Shown: positions 45,084 to 53,606, numbered from the stretch's first letter. The stretch is 64,000 nt of DNA from Winogradskyella arenosi (GCF_003337305.1 NZ_QPJO01000005.1:124001-188000), one strand, 5' to 3'. The notes: a model not told the origin generated them from the letters alone. Translations and numbers: made by a program.

Positions 45084-45514
45084 ACCCCGCTTTTTAAATC
45101 TTTTAACTCTTGACGTTTCTTTCTTTTATCTAAACCGAAATCAATACGATACCAAAATTTCTCATGTACAAAATACAATAACATTTTTGTAACAACCTCA
45201 GCACCTCCAATTTTTAATCCAATTAAAGGATTACCTGTTACGATCCATCCCAAGACAAAAGTATCAACTGTTCCGACGGCACGCCATGAAAATGTTTTAA
45301 GTATGTGACGCTTATTAGACGATTTTATTTTCGATTTAAACCAAATTCGCTCGTGCAAATAATATAGAACCATCTTGGTTATGAGCTCCATAAATGCTAT
45401 TTGAGAACCTAACTCAATATTACCTGATATAAACCAAGACAACAGGAACGTATCTAAAGTCCCTATTATACGCCAGGTTATCGTTTTGGCAATATGTCGT
45501 TTACTTAATTTCAT
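45080..45514 (-). CDS. tandem DUF2061 membrane protein
   Basis: The 144-residue protein is two copies of the DUF2061 (PF09834) unit, about residues 5-60 and 68-123. Both begin with KRHI-x-KT and W-R-x-x-GT-x-DTF and end with Y-x-x-HE-(K/R)-x-W. Each has two hydrophobic segments, so four membrane helices are likely, followed by a basic tail. It is the first gene of the cys operon and overlaps cysC by 4 bases. DUF2061 proteins are often found beside sulfate-activation genes, so a role in sulfate uptake or in membrane placement of the pathway is plausible but unproven. Confidence 0.87.
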   Translation of the reverse strand: MKLSKRHIAKTITWRIIGTLDTFLLSWFISGNIELGSQIAFMELITKMVLYYLHERIWFKSKIKSSNKRHILKTFSWRAVGTVDTFVLGWIVTGNPLIGLKIGGAEVVTKMLLYFVHEKFWYRIDFGLDKRKKRQELKDLKSGV

Positions 45515-45560
45515 TAGACCCGAATTGCAATTAGTTTTTAGACAGCATCAATTAACCCAT

Positions 45561-45583
45561 TACTCTATTACTTTAGTAGAGTA
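45561..45583. promoter_or_regulatory. inverted repeat in the cys operon leader
   Basis: TACTCTA (45561-45567) and TAGAGTA (45577-45583) form a perfect 7-base inverted repeat with a 9-base spacer that itself holds ACT/AGT. It lies between the operon's -7 box and the DUF2061 start, a position suited to a repressor operator or a leader hairpin. Confidence 0.4.
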
Positions 45584-45598
45584 TTTGATTATAATTTG

Positions 45599-45606
45599 CA
45601 AATCTA
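45599..45606 (-). promoter_or_regulatory. -7 promoter box of the cys operon
   Basis: On the minus strand this reads TAGATTTG, a perfect TAnnTTTG box 85 bases upstream of the DUF2061 gene. A TTG at 45622-45624 (complement) is a possible but closely spaced -33 element. Confidence 0.5.
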
Positions 45607-46032
45607 AAATAAAATTCAAGACAATGTTACTATAAATAGCAATTAAACGAAATAAAAACAAGTCACGCCTTAAGTTGGACATATCATTTTCGAATTACTA
45701 AACCTCTTTATAGTCCAAAAATCTACCGATCTAGCTTTACATTTTTTTAATCACCACTACCATTGTAAGTTAAAATACATTTTAGAAAAATATAATATAA
45801 AGACAAATCCTCTAAAAACACTCTTATTAACGAATAATCCCCTACTAATAAATTATCCAAACGAGTATTTTGAACATATTAACTTTATTCTGTCTTTAAA
45901 AAATAAGCAACAGGAAACACAACATATTAAAACACTTATTTAAAACTACTTAACTCACCAGTACTAAAAATATTTAATGTAAGGTTAATCTTATGGTAAT
46001 ATTTAAGTTTTATGGTTAGAAAAATCTTGTAT

Positions 46033-46040
46033 TACATTTG
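46033..46040 (+). promoter_or_regulatory. -7 promoter box of the T9SS protein gene
   Basis: TACATTTG is a perfect TAnnTTTG box. It predicts a leader of about 140 bases before the ATG at 46186. No -33 TTTG is evident. Confidence 0.5.
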
Positions 46041-46185
46041 CCAACCCCACATTTACAATACTTATAGCTTGTTATGGTATTTTAATTTTTAATAATCTTA
46101 TATCGTTATATTTTGTAAGATTTTTCTTTTAAAAATATAATTACAACTTACATTTCATCTTAAAAAACTAGAAACAAATTAACAC

Positions 46186-49100
46186 ATGAAACACATTTAC
46201 TTATTTTTAATTACCCTTTTTATTGGGAGTTTTGGGTTTGGGCAAACTACAGTTACCTATAATTTTTCAGGTGGCGTAACTGGACTAAATGTACCATCAC
46301 CTGGTATCACTGTTGATTCTGATCCAAATATAGGCTTTGGTAGTTTCAAAAACTCGGGAACATCAAATCCAGCATTAAACAGCGGTCAACTAAGATTATA
46401 CCAAAACGCAACTAAAGGTGGTTCTATTAAGATTTATGCAAATAATGGAGTGACTATAACCGATATTACAGTGAATGCTTCTGGGAGAACTGGACCAGCT
46501 GGTTACACCGTTGACGGAGACACTGCTACAAACTTAAATGCAACAAGTACTTATACAATAAGCGGTATCTCAGCAACTTCTGAAGTTGAATTTTATCAAA
46601 GAAGTAGTGATAGTGGTGATAGAATTTATGTAGATAGTTTTACAGTTACTTACATCATACCTGTGACTTGTACAGCCCCAACAACTCAAGCTTCAGCTTA
46701 CAACACAACCGCTTTAGGTACGACATCTGCAACTTTAAACTGGACGTCTGGAGATGGTGATGAAGTATTAGTTCTAGTAAAAGAAGGTTCAGCTGTGGAT
46801 GAAGATCCTACAAATGGTACTACTTATGCAGGTGATACTGTTTTTGGATATGGTGATCAGCTAGGCACTGAAAATTATGTGGTACACTCTGATTCTGCAA
46901 CGAGTTCAGTAAGCATTACTGACTTATCCGAAGCAACTACTTATCATGTTGCGGTTTATGAATATAATACTACTGACACCTGCTATTTAACACCTGCCTT
47001 GACTGGTAGTTTTACAACAGGATGTTCTACACCTTCAGATGTGACTGCATTTACGGCAGACGAAGGTAATGAAGAAATTGATTTAACATGGACTAATGGT
47101 AGTTGTTATGATGAAATTTTAGTCATAGCTAAAGAAACATCTGCAGTAACGGTTACACCAACCGGTGATGGTGCTGCATACACCGCAGATGCTGCCTTTG
47201 GTTCGGGCACAGATTTAGGAACTGGTGAGTATGTTGTTTATAAAGGTACAGGGACTTCGGTAACTGTAACCGGTTTAACAAATGGTACCACCTATCATTT
47301 TGAAGTTTTTGCTCGTAAAGCTTCAACTTGGAGTTCAGGAGTTACCGCTAATGCTGTACCAGATTTAACTTGGTGTACAGTTTCAGGAACTACTACATTT
47401 GATACCTCAATAACTTTAGTAAACTTTGGAACTATTAATAAGTCCAGTGGACAAGGCAGTGGTTATGATGATTTTACGGCAGAATCTACAGATGCTATAC
47501 AAGGTAGTGATATTGATTTAACCGTGAATTTAAATACTGATGGGGCATATACTATTTATGCAAAAGCCTGGATAGACTGGAATCAAGATGGTACATTTGA
47601 TACCTCTACTGAAGAATATGCATTAGGAACTGCTAATGATGAAACGGATGGTCCAACAACTTTAAGTCCACTAACAATAAGTGTTCCTGCAGGCGCAACA
47701 TTAGGAAACACCAGAATGCGAGTAGTTTGTCAATACGACTCAAATCCAGAACCTTGTGCAGGCTCAACTGATGGTGAAATAGAAGATTACACCATAAATG
47801 TTGTCGCTGCTCTAAATAATGACACAGATACCGAAGTGTATGAGCCAACATCTCAAGTCGCTACTGCGACAATTACTGCAGCTAGCAGTACTACAAGTGG
47901 AACAGCATTTGATGCTTTAGGTTTTGTAGTAGAAGATTATGGATCTGGTGATACTGAACCAACAAACATTACTACGATGCGTTTTGTACCTGGACCAAAT
48001 AATACAGCCGATTGGACAGACCATATACAAGGTGTTACGTTATCAGACGAAAACGCTGTGTCTTATGCACCAACAACAAGTATTACTGATACCGAGATTG
48101 TATTGACTTTTGGAAGTCCTGTTGTAATAGCAGATGGTACATCTTTAGAGTTTTTATTAGGCTTATACTTAAATGAGACCGCTATTGTAGATGGCAGTGT
48201 TATACAATTACAAATAAATGAAAGCGCTAGTGGATTTGAAACTAATATAACGGGTTCAGGTCTTGCTGATCCGTTCTTATTAGGAGACGTTGTTGGTAAT
48301 GATATAACTATAAATGTTGATGCGACAGAACTTGTGTTTTCAGAACAAGCGTCAGACACAGAATTAAATGCAGCAATGAGTCCTGCTGTAACGGTTTCTG
48401 GTGTAGATGCCAATGGTAACTTAGATACAGATTATAATTTAGATGTAGACATTACATCGACAGGAACATTATCCGGATCGACAGTAACTGCAACTGCTGT
48501 AAGCGGTGTAGCAACTTTTTCTACGCTAACTCATACGATAGTTGGTTCTGGTTTAGTATTAACTGCAGATGACGGTGCATTAGCAACGATTGATAGCTCG
48601 CCTTTTGATATTACTGAGCCTATAGTTGGAGCTGCAGATTTATTTTTCTCTGAATATATAGAAGGAAATACTGGAAACAATAAATACTTAGAAATATACA
48701 ACGGCACTGGTACTACAATTACATTGACTGATTATTCTGTTGAAATGTATGCTAATGGTAATTCATCTGCTAGCCAAACTGAAGATTTTACTGGTGGTTT
48801 CCCAACAACGCTTGCTAGTGGTGATGTTATTGTTTTACAAGCGCAAAATACATCAGAATTTACTGGAACGGCTTATGATTCTGGTGTCTGTTATTTTAAT
48901 GGAAATGATACGGTTGTGCTTAAAAAACACGGTATTATTATAGACATTATTGGTAATATTGGCTGTGACCCAGGAAGTGCTTTTACTGCTTCGGGAGGTT
49001 TCAGTACAGCAAATAAAACACTTGTTAGAAATACTGATGTATGTGAAGGAGTATCAATAGATCCTTCTGACTGTGGCTCAACAAGTTTTACAACTCTAGC

Positions 49101-50781
49101 TACAGAATGGACTAGCCTAGGTACAGATGTATTTTCTAACCTTGGTACTCACACAGCAATGTGTGGTCCACCAACAACCTATACCTACAACGGCACATGG
49201 TCGCCAAGCGATCCAATTGGTTCAGCGACTGCTAACGATGATATTATCATTGCAACTGGAGATGTTACACTCGTTAATACTATTTCCGTAAATACAATTA
49301 CTGTAAACCCTGGTGCTAGCTTAACTTTAAACTCAGGAATTACGTTAACAGCAACTGTCATAACACTTAAATCTGATTCAAATAATTATTCAAGTTTAAT
49401 TTCGAACGGTACAATTTCTGGCCCCGTTTATTACGAACGCTTTGTAAATACAATAGGAAGCGGTGCTACCAGTAATCCTGGTAATGACTTAATTTCATTA
49501 CCATTAATGCCTGAAGGATTAACCTTTGATTCTTTTATTAGTAATGGGAGCAATGCTGACGAAATTGCTGAGAATGGAACTTATTACGCTTTTGCACCTT
49601 ACAACAATGCTAATATGAATTATGAGAATTTCTTAATGAATGGAACACAACAACTCACTAAAGGAAAAGGTTATAGAGTAGCTACAACAAGCGGTGAGAA
49701 TTTAACATTTACTGGTGCGCCAGACAATAACACAATCTCAATAGAAATTGAAACCCCAGCTTCTGGAAGTCCATGGAATCTTATTGGTAACCCTTACCCG
49801 AGCTATATTAATGCACGTGCATTTTTAAGCCATAACGCTAGTATTTTTGACACGTCAGCTACGGCTATTTATGCTTATAACAGTAACACCTATAATGGAG
49901 TTGCGCCTACCACGGGCAATTTCACTATTATTAATATTGCAACTATAGACACCTTTATAAATGAAAACTTTAATATTGCACCTGGGCAAGGTTTTTTTGT
50001 AGTTTCCAATGCGATTGGAGGTCATGTAGAGTTTATTCCCGAAATGTGTACCGTAAATGGAAATGATGATTATATCGCGGGGAGAGATGCAAATAGCTTT
50101 GAGTACTTTAAGCTCAATTTAACGGGTACCTCAACCTATTCTACAAATTTTATCTTTAATGATAATGCGAGCTTAGGATTAGACCCAGGCTATGACGCTG
50201 CGGTATTTGCTCAAACCCCAGAACAATATCCTTTATTTTCGCATTTAGTAGAAGACAATACTGGATTACCGATAGCGCTACAATCTTTAAACACCACAAA
50301 TTTAAGTAATGTTTCTATTCCATTAGGTGTAAATACCAATCAAGGTGAGACCATTACATTTAATATCGATAGCGCTCATTTACCAGAGTCTACTTTAGTC
50401 TATTTAGAAGATACCGTAACCAACAGTTATACCTTACTTAACACTAATGATTACGTCTTAACGCCAAACAGCAATATTACTGGCACAGGACGTTTTTATC
50501 TACACCTATCAAGCAATACATTATCCTTACAAGATAATGCAATAACAGCATTAAACATATATACAAACACAGCAGATCAAACTATTGTTATCTCTGGTCG
50601 GGTTAAGAATAAGACAACCGCTACTATATATGATATGCAAGGTAGAAAAGTAGTGCAACGTGTATTAAACATCAATGAATCCGTTCAAACAATAGATACT
50701 AATCATATGGTAAAAGGTATTTATGTCATAGACCTAAGTAACAAAACACAAAGTAAAACTCAAAAGATAATCATAAACTAA
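46186..50781 (+). CDS. large T9SS-secreted multidomain surface protein
   Basis: The 1531-residue protein has a Sec signal peptide (about 1-19, ending GSFGFG then Q). Next come a beta-rich N-domain, two fibronectin III-like domains (about 163-275 and 280-385), a GEVED-type domain (about 396-548, with WIDWNQDGTFDTSTEEYALG and GEIEDYTI), an Ig-like region (about 713-810), a lamin-tail domain (about 815-990, FSEYIEGNTGNNKYLEIYNG), and a long beta-rich region. It ends in a type A T9SS sorting domain (about 1455-1531, ATIYDMQGRKVV and MVKGIYVIDL). It is probably exported through the type IX system and anchored or released. No catalytic domain is seen, so adhesion or surface layer is the likeliest role. 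Confidence 0.93.
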   Translation: MKHIYLFLITLFIGSFGFGQTTVTYNFSGGVTGLNVPSPGITVDSDPNIGFGSFKNSGTSNPALNSGQLRLYQNATKGGSIKIYANNGVTITDITVNASGRTGPAGYTVDGDTATNLNATSTYTISGISATSEVEFYQRSSDSGDRIYVDSFTVTYIIPVTCTAPTTQASAYNTTALGTTSATLNWTSGDGDEVLVLVKEGSAVDEDPTNGTTYAGDTVFGYGDQLGTENYVVHSDSATSSVSITDLSEATTYHVAVYEYNTTDTCYLTPALTGSFTTGCSTPSDVTAFTADEGNEEIDLTWTNGSCYDEILVIAKETSAVTVTPTGDGAAYTADAAFGSGTDLGTGEYVVYKGTGTSVTVTGLTNGTTYHFEVFARKASTWSSGVTANAVPDLTWCTVSGTTTFDTSITLVNFGTINKSSGQGSGYDDFTAESTDAIQGSDIDLTVNLNTDGAYTIYAKAWIDWNQDGTFDTSTEEYALGTANDETDGPTTLSPLTISVPAGATLGNTRMRVVCQYDSNPEPCAGSTDGEIEDYTINVVAALNNDTDTEVYEPTSQVATATITAASSTTSGTAFDALGFVVEDYGSGDTEPTNITTMRFVPGPNNTADWTDHIQGVTLSDENAVSYAPTTSITDTEIVLTFGSPVVIADGTSLEFLLGLYLNETAIVDGSVIQLQINESASGFETNITGSGLADPFLLGDVVGNDITINVDATELVFSEQASDTELNAAMSPAVTVSGVDANGNLDTDYNLDVDITSTGTLSGSTVTATAVSGVATFSTLTHTIVGSGLVLTADDGALATIDSSPFDITEPIVGAADLFFSEYIEGNTGNNKYLEIYNGTGTTITLTDYSVEMYANGNSSASQTEDFTGGFPTTLASGDVIVLQAQNTSEFTGTAYDSGVCYFNGNDTVVLKKHGIIIDIIGNIGCDPGSAFTASGGFSTANKTLVRNTDVCEGVSIDPSDCGSTSFTTLATEWTSLGTDVFSNLGTHTAMCGPPTTYTYNGTWSPSDPIGSATANDDIIIATGDVTLVNTISVNTITVNPGASLTLNSGITLTATVITLKSDSNNYSSLISNGTISGPVYYERFVNTIGSGATSNPGNDLISLPLMPEGLTFDSFISNGSNADEIAENGTYYAFAPYNNANMNYENFLMNGTQQLTKGKGYRVATTSGENLTFTGAPDNNTISIEIETPASGSPWNLIGNPYPSYINARAFLSHNASIFDTSATAIYAYNSNTYNGVAPTTGNFTIINIATIDTFINENFNIAPGQGFFVVSNAIGGHVEFIPEMCTVNGNDDYIAGRDANSFEYFKLNLTGTSTYSTNFIFNDNASLGLDPGYDAAVFAQTPEQYPLFSHLVEDNTGLPIALQSLNTTNLSNVSIPLGVNTNQGETITFNIDSAHLPESTLVYLEDTVTNSYTLLNTNDYVLTPNSNITGTGRFYLHLSSNTLSLQDNAITALNIYTNTADQTIVISGRVKNKTTATIYDMQGRKVVQRVLNINESVQTIDTNHMVKGIYVIDLSNKTQSKTQKIIIN

Positions 50782-50791
50782 GAACAGCTAC

Positions 50792-50868
50792 AAAAGCCCC
50801 CCTTTTTAACGTCACTTTTAACATTTAAACGGTTAAATATAGAATTATTAATATGGGGGCTTTTATTT
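50792..50868 (+). terminator. possible terminator after the T9SS protein gene
   Basis: AAAAGCCCCC (50792-50801) pairs with GGGGGCTTTT (50855-50864), followed by more T. The loop is long (53 bases) and contains a second small stem (TTTAAC with GGTTAAA). It lies 11 bases after the stop codon. Confidence 0.6.
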
Positions 50869-51024
50869 ATTTCAATATTATCTATATTGCGACAAATTAC
50901 CGTATTGAAAGAGGGATGATAATAAGATTTTTAGTCCCACTTCATCTGATTTTGGCTTATTAATTATGATTTTTAAACGTAAAAGCTTACATTTAAAAAA
51001 TTCAATAATTTAAGCTTAAATTAT

Positions 51025-51032
51025 TATTTTTG
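51025..51032 (+). promoter_or_regulatory. -7 promoter box upstream of the small peptide gene
   Basis: TATTTTTG fits TAnnTTTG and lies 25 bases upstream of the ATG at 51057. Together with the terminator-like stem after the T9SS gene, it suggests that the peptide, kinase and nucleotidyltransferase genes form their own transcription unit. Confidence 0.45.
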
Positions 51033-51056
51033 AACTCAAAATTTAGGGCAAGAGCC

Positions 51057-51221
51057 ATGAAGAAAGATAACAATACCGATAAAATTACAAGAAAGGAAGC
51101 CATTTCTAAAATGGGTAAATATGCTGCATTAACGGCGGTAGGAACGTTTGTGATCTTAAATCCATTATCATCTCAAACACAATCAACCCCTCCTCAAACT
51201 GGAGGAAACCCGTTCGGATAA
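51057..51221 (+). CDS. 54-residue exported peptide, candidate modified-peptide precursor
   Basis: Translation from the ATG at 51057 gives 54 residues; a TTG at 51030 would add nine but overlaps the promoter box. Residues 1-20 are charged and end in TRKEAISKMGKY, which recalls a degenerate twin-arginine motif with Lys in place of the second Arg. Residues 23-37 are hydrophobic (AALTAVGTFVIL, then NPL). A short polar tail follows, Ser/Thr/Gln/Pro-rich, ending TGGNPFG. There are no Cys. It lies 10 bases before an HPr-kinase-like gene and a nucleotidyltransferase gene, which suggests the tail is the product or a substrate of those enzymes. This is inference; I do not recognise a named family. Confidence 0.72.
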   Translation: MKKDNNTDKITRKEAISKMGKYAALTAVGTFVILNPLSSQTQSTPPQTGGNPFG

Positions 51222-51231
51222 GGATCACATT

Positions 51232-52353
51232 TTGAATACGCACTTAGCACCAACATTATATATGTGCTTTGGTGATTATTGGGTCTTGTGGTATGCCATC
51301 TCCAATAGTTATAGCATTGTGCATTCTGACTATAAACAACTTTTAGATACATACTTTTCCTCAAATACGGAGCTAGAGTATGCATCTCAAGTTTTAGAAG
51401 TTTTTTCAGAACCAGAAAGAACAAAGCTTTTAGAACACATAGGCCTGTATCTAAAGAATTGCAACCTCCCATATACTTTACCCCTTAAGCCTACGGGAAC
51501 ACTAGATTCCACAAAGCGGAAAATTGTAAAATATTACCAAATTGCGTCGAAGACCATTAAAATTTCGTTTTGTTCAGAATTGGTTTTAAAGACCATCCAC
51601 CCCGCCCTAGCGCAATACGCCACCGACGTCGCATATTACGATGTTAATTTCGATATCTATTTAAAGGAGAATACGCTCTTTTTGTATCAAAATGAAAAAC
51701 TTATAACTTCTGTTTTAAAAACAGATTACCATCATATTCAGGGCAAATTTATGATGCGCTTACTTTGTACTATACATCACAAAGAAGAAGTAGATTGGAT
51801 AGGAACCCTTCATGGTTCAACAATTACAGATGGCCACTCCTCTATTGTATTTGTTGGAAAGTCTGGCAGTGGTAAAAGCACTTTATCGGCCCTATTAGCG
51901 ACACATGGCTTCCAATTATTAGCAGATGATGTTTCACCGTTACTATATGAAGATCAACACATCTATTACAATCCATCAGCCATATCCATAAAAGAAGGGG
52001 CTTTTAAAGTCTTACGTCCTTTGGTAAACGGCTTTGAAGATATAGACATTGTTAACTTTAATAAGGCAAAAGGTCAACTAAAATACCTCCCCTGCTCACA
52101 GCCTAAAGCAACACATTATCCCTGTAAAGCTATGGTTTTGGTGAATTATAAAGCCGACTCTGAAACACAACTCGAAGAAACCTCAATAAAAGTGCTTTTA
52201 GAAACCATTATTGAAGACTCTTGGATATCACCGAACCCTATACATGCCGAGCAATTTTTAAATTGGCTAAAATCTATTAAATTGTATCGACTAACCTATA
52301 GTAATACGGATAGTGTTAATGAAACCGTTGCAACACTATTTACACAGCTTTAA
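51232..52353 (+). CDS. HPr kinase/phosphorylase-like P-loop protein
   Basis: The C-terminal half resembles the kinase domain of HprK: Walker A FVGKSGSGKSTLSALLA (about residues 206-222), then QLLADDVSPLLYED (about 230-243), the acidic pair expected for HprK's catalytic Asp region, and YYNPSAISIKEGAFKVL. The N-terminal 180 residues are not the HprK N domain. Such orphan HprK-like kinases occur with modified-peptide loci; the one in paeninodin (lasso peptide) clusters phosphorylates the precursor. The reading frame begins at TTG 51232; an ATG at 51262 (MCFGDYWVLW) is the alternative. There is no HPr gene nearby, so sugar-transport control is unlikely. Confidence 0.82.
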   Translation: MNTHLAPTLYMCFGDYWVLWYAISNSYSIVHSDYKQLLDTYFSSNTELEYASQVLEVFSEPERTKLLEHIGLYLKNCNLPYTLPLKPTGTLDSTKRKIVKYYQIASKTIKISFCSELVLKTIHPALAQYATDVAYYDVNFDIYLKENTLFLYQNEKLITSVLKTDYHHIQGKFMMRLLCTIHHKEEVDWIGTLHGSTITDGHSSIVFVGKSGSGKSTLSALLATHGFQLLADDVSPLLYEDQHIYYNPSAISIKEGAFKVLRPLVNGFEDIDIVNFNKAKGQLKYLPCSQPKATHYPCKAMVLVNYKADSETQLEETSIKVLLETIIEDSWISPNPIHAEQFLNWLKSIKLYRLTYSNTDSVNETVATLFTQL

Positions 52354-52393
52354 GTCTGCTGTATTTTAAATGAGTTAACCGTTAACGTCCTTT

Positions 52394-53425
52394 ATGAATC
52401 CCATTATAAGCACGCATATAATCATAGCAAACATCTTGAGTTTTGAACACCCAAGAAGTGCCTTAGCGAACCAACTGCGCGATCCACATTTTAATTGGGA
52501 TGCTATTGTTGTAGAAGGAAGCAAACAATTAGTTTTACCTGCCATTTACTGTAGGTTAAAAGCTAAAAACCTATTAAATATCCTCCCTACTGACTTAGTA
52601 AATTATTTAGAGGAAATCACTTCCATTAACAGACAGCGCAACCTTAGCATATTAGCGCAAGTACAAGCTATTTCTAAAATTTTAAAACAACATCATATTA
52701 ATCATGTATTTTTAAAAGGAACGGCTCTTTTAGCTTTAGGCTGCTATGAAGATAATGCGGAACGGATGGTTGGAGATATTGATATTTTAGTTGAAAAAGA
52801 CCAAGTTCAAAATGCTTTTGAGCTTTTAAAGGATTCAGGCTATCCTAAAACCCATGGCTTTAATTATGAAACGAAAAATTTTAGACATCTCGATCGCTTA
52901 ATCTCAGACCACGAACTTGCAGCTGTAGAGATTCACTCGGAACTCTTTAAAAAAAAGCATTGGTCCATTATAGACGTGGAATCCGTTTTGCAAACTAAGA
53001 TGGTCACTGATAACATTCCCTTACCTAACCTAAAGTACCTAAGCCTCCATCTTATCTTAAGCTGGCAACTCAATGATCATGGACATTACTATAATACCTG
53101 TAGTCTCAAATCGATTTACGATATATTAGCCATAAAAATGCATAAGGACCGTCGTCTATTGGATAATTTACTTAACCTAAAATACGTCCAATCCTATTTT
53201 GAATTGGCCAAACATTATTTTATTGATGTCTCAGAAATTTCGTCTAACCGTTACATGCGTTATAGAGGAAAATGTCATTTATTGACCAGCCGAAATCGAA
53301 GTTTACAAACGGGATTGACTTATTTAAAATCCACTCTTAAATTTATTGGGAATCGACTCCATTTACTCTTTACTAATACAAGTTATTTAAAGCATATCAT
53401 AGCCCATAAAATTCTAAAAAGATAA
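52394..53425 (+). CDS. PF14907-like nucleotidyltransferase
   Basis: The 343-residue protein has the nucleotidyltransferase core of the uncharacterised NTP_transf_5 (PF14907) family: FLKGTALLALGCYEDNAERM followed by VGDIDILVEKD (about residues 106-136), where GDxD supplies the metal-binding Asp residues, and a third acidic residue in AAVEIHSEL. The remainder is helical, with a basic C-terminal end. It lies 40 bases after the HPr-kinase-like gene. PF14907 proteins are repeatedly seen beside HprK-like kinases in peptide loci of other phyla. Its substrate is unknown; it could nucleotidylate the peptide, a sugar or a carrier. Confidence 0.83.
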   Translation: MNPIISTHIIIANILSFEHPRSALANQLRDPHFNWDAIVVEGSKQLVLPAIYCRLKAKNLLNILPTDLVNYLEEITSINRQRNLSILAQVQAISKILKQHHINHVFLKGTALLALGCYEDNAERMVGDIDILVEKDQVQNAFELLKDSGYPKTHGFNYETKNFRHLDRLISDHELAAVEIHSELFKKKHWSIIDVESVLQTKMVTDNIPLPNLKYLSLHLILSWQLNDHGHYYNTCSLKSIYDILAIKMHKDRRLLDNLLNLKYVQSYFELAKHYFIDVSEISSNRYMRYRGKCHLLTSRNRSLQTGLTYLKSTLKFIGNRLHLLFTNTSYLKHIIAHKILKR

Positions 53426-53586
53426 AATTTTCAGTAAAACTCATGGTAATTCCTCTCCTTTAGACTCACTCTACACTCTACCACCTTAAATCATAGCCAT
53501 TCAACTTATTAGATTCATAAACCACAACAATATTTTATAGAAAATCACTAAAAAAACGTTCATAATTTCAAAATAATCTCGTTTTA

Positions 53587-53606
53587 TTTTTTTTTGTCAA
53601 AAAAAA
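53587..53606 (+). promoter_or_regulatory. T9-GTC-A8 tract, possible UP element
   Basis: Nine T residues (53587-53595), GTC, then eight A residues (53599-53606) lie just upstream of the promoter of the beta-barrel gene. The tract may bend DNA or bind the alpha subunit of RNA polymerase. It lacks the GC stem of a terminator. Confidence 0.35.

Larger units (their letters stand above)
45515..46185. other. divergent intergenic region between the cys operon and the T9SS protein gene
   Basis: About 670 bases between oppositely transcribed units. It holds the cys operon promoter box and inverted repeat on the left and the adhesin's promoter box on the right. The middle (about 45630-46000) is very AT-rich and has no supportable gene. 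Confidence 0.6.

Noticed and set aside
47633..48413. Antisense frames inside the T9SS protein gene
   Set aside because: They are shadows of the long Thr/Ser-rich coding frame with no family features.
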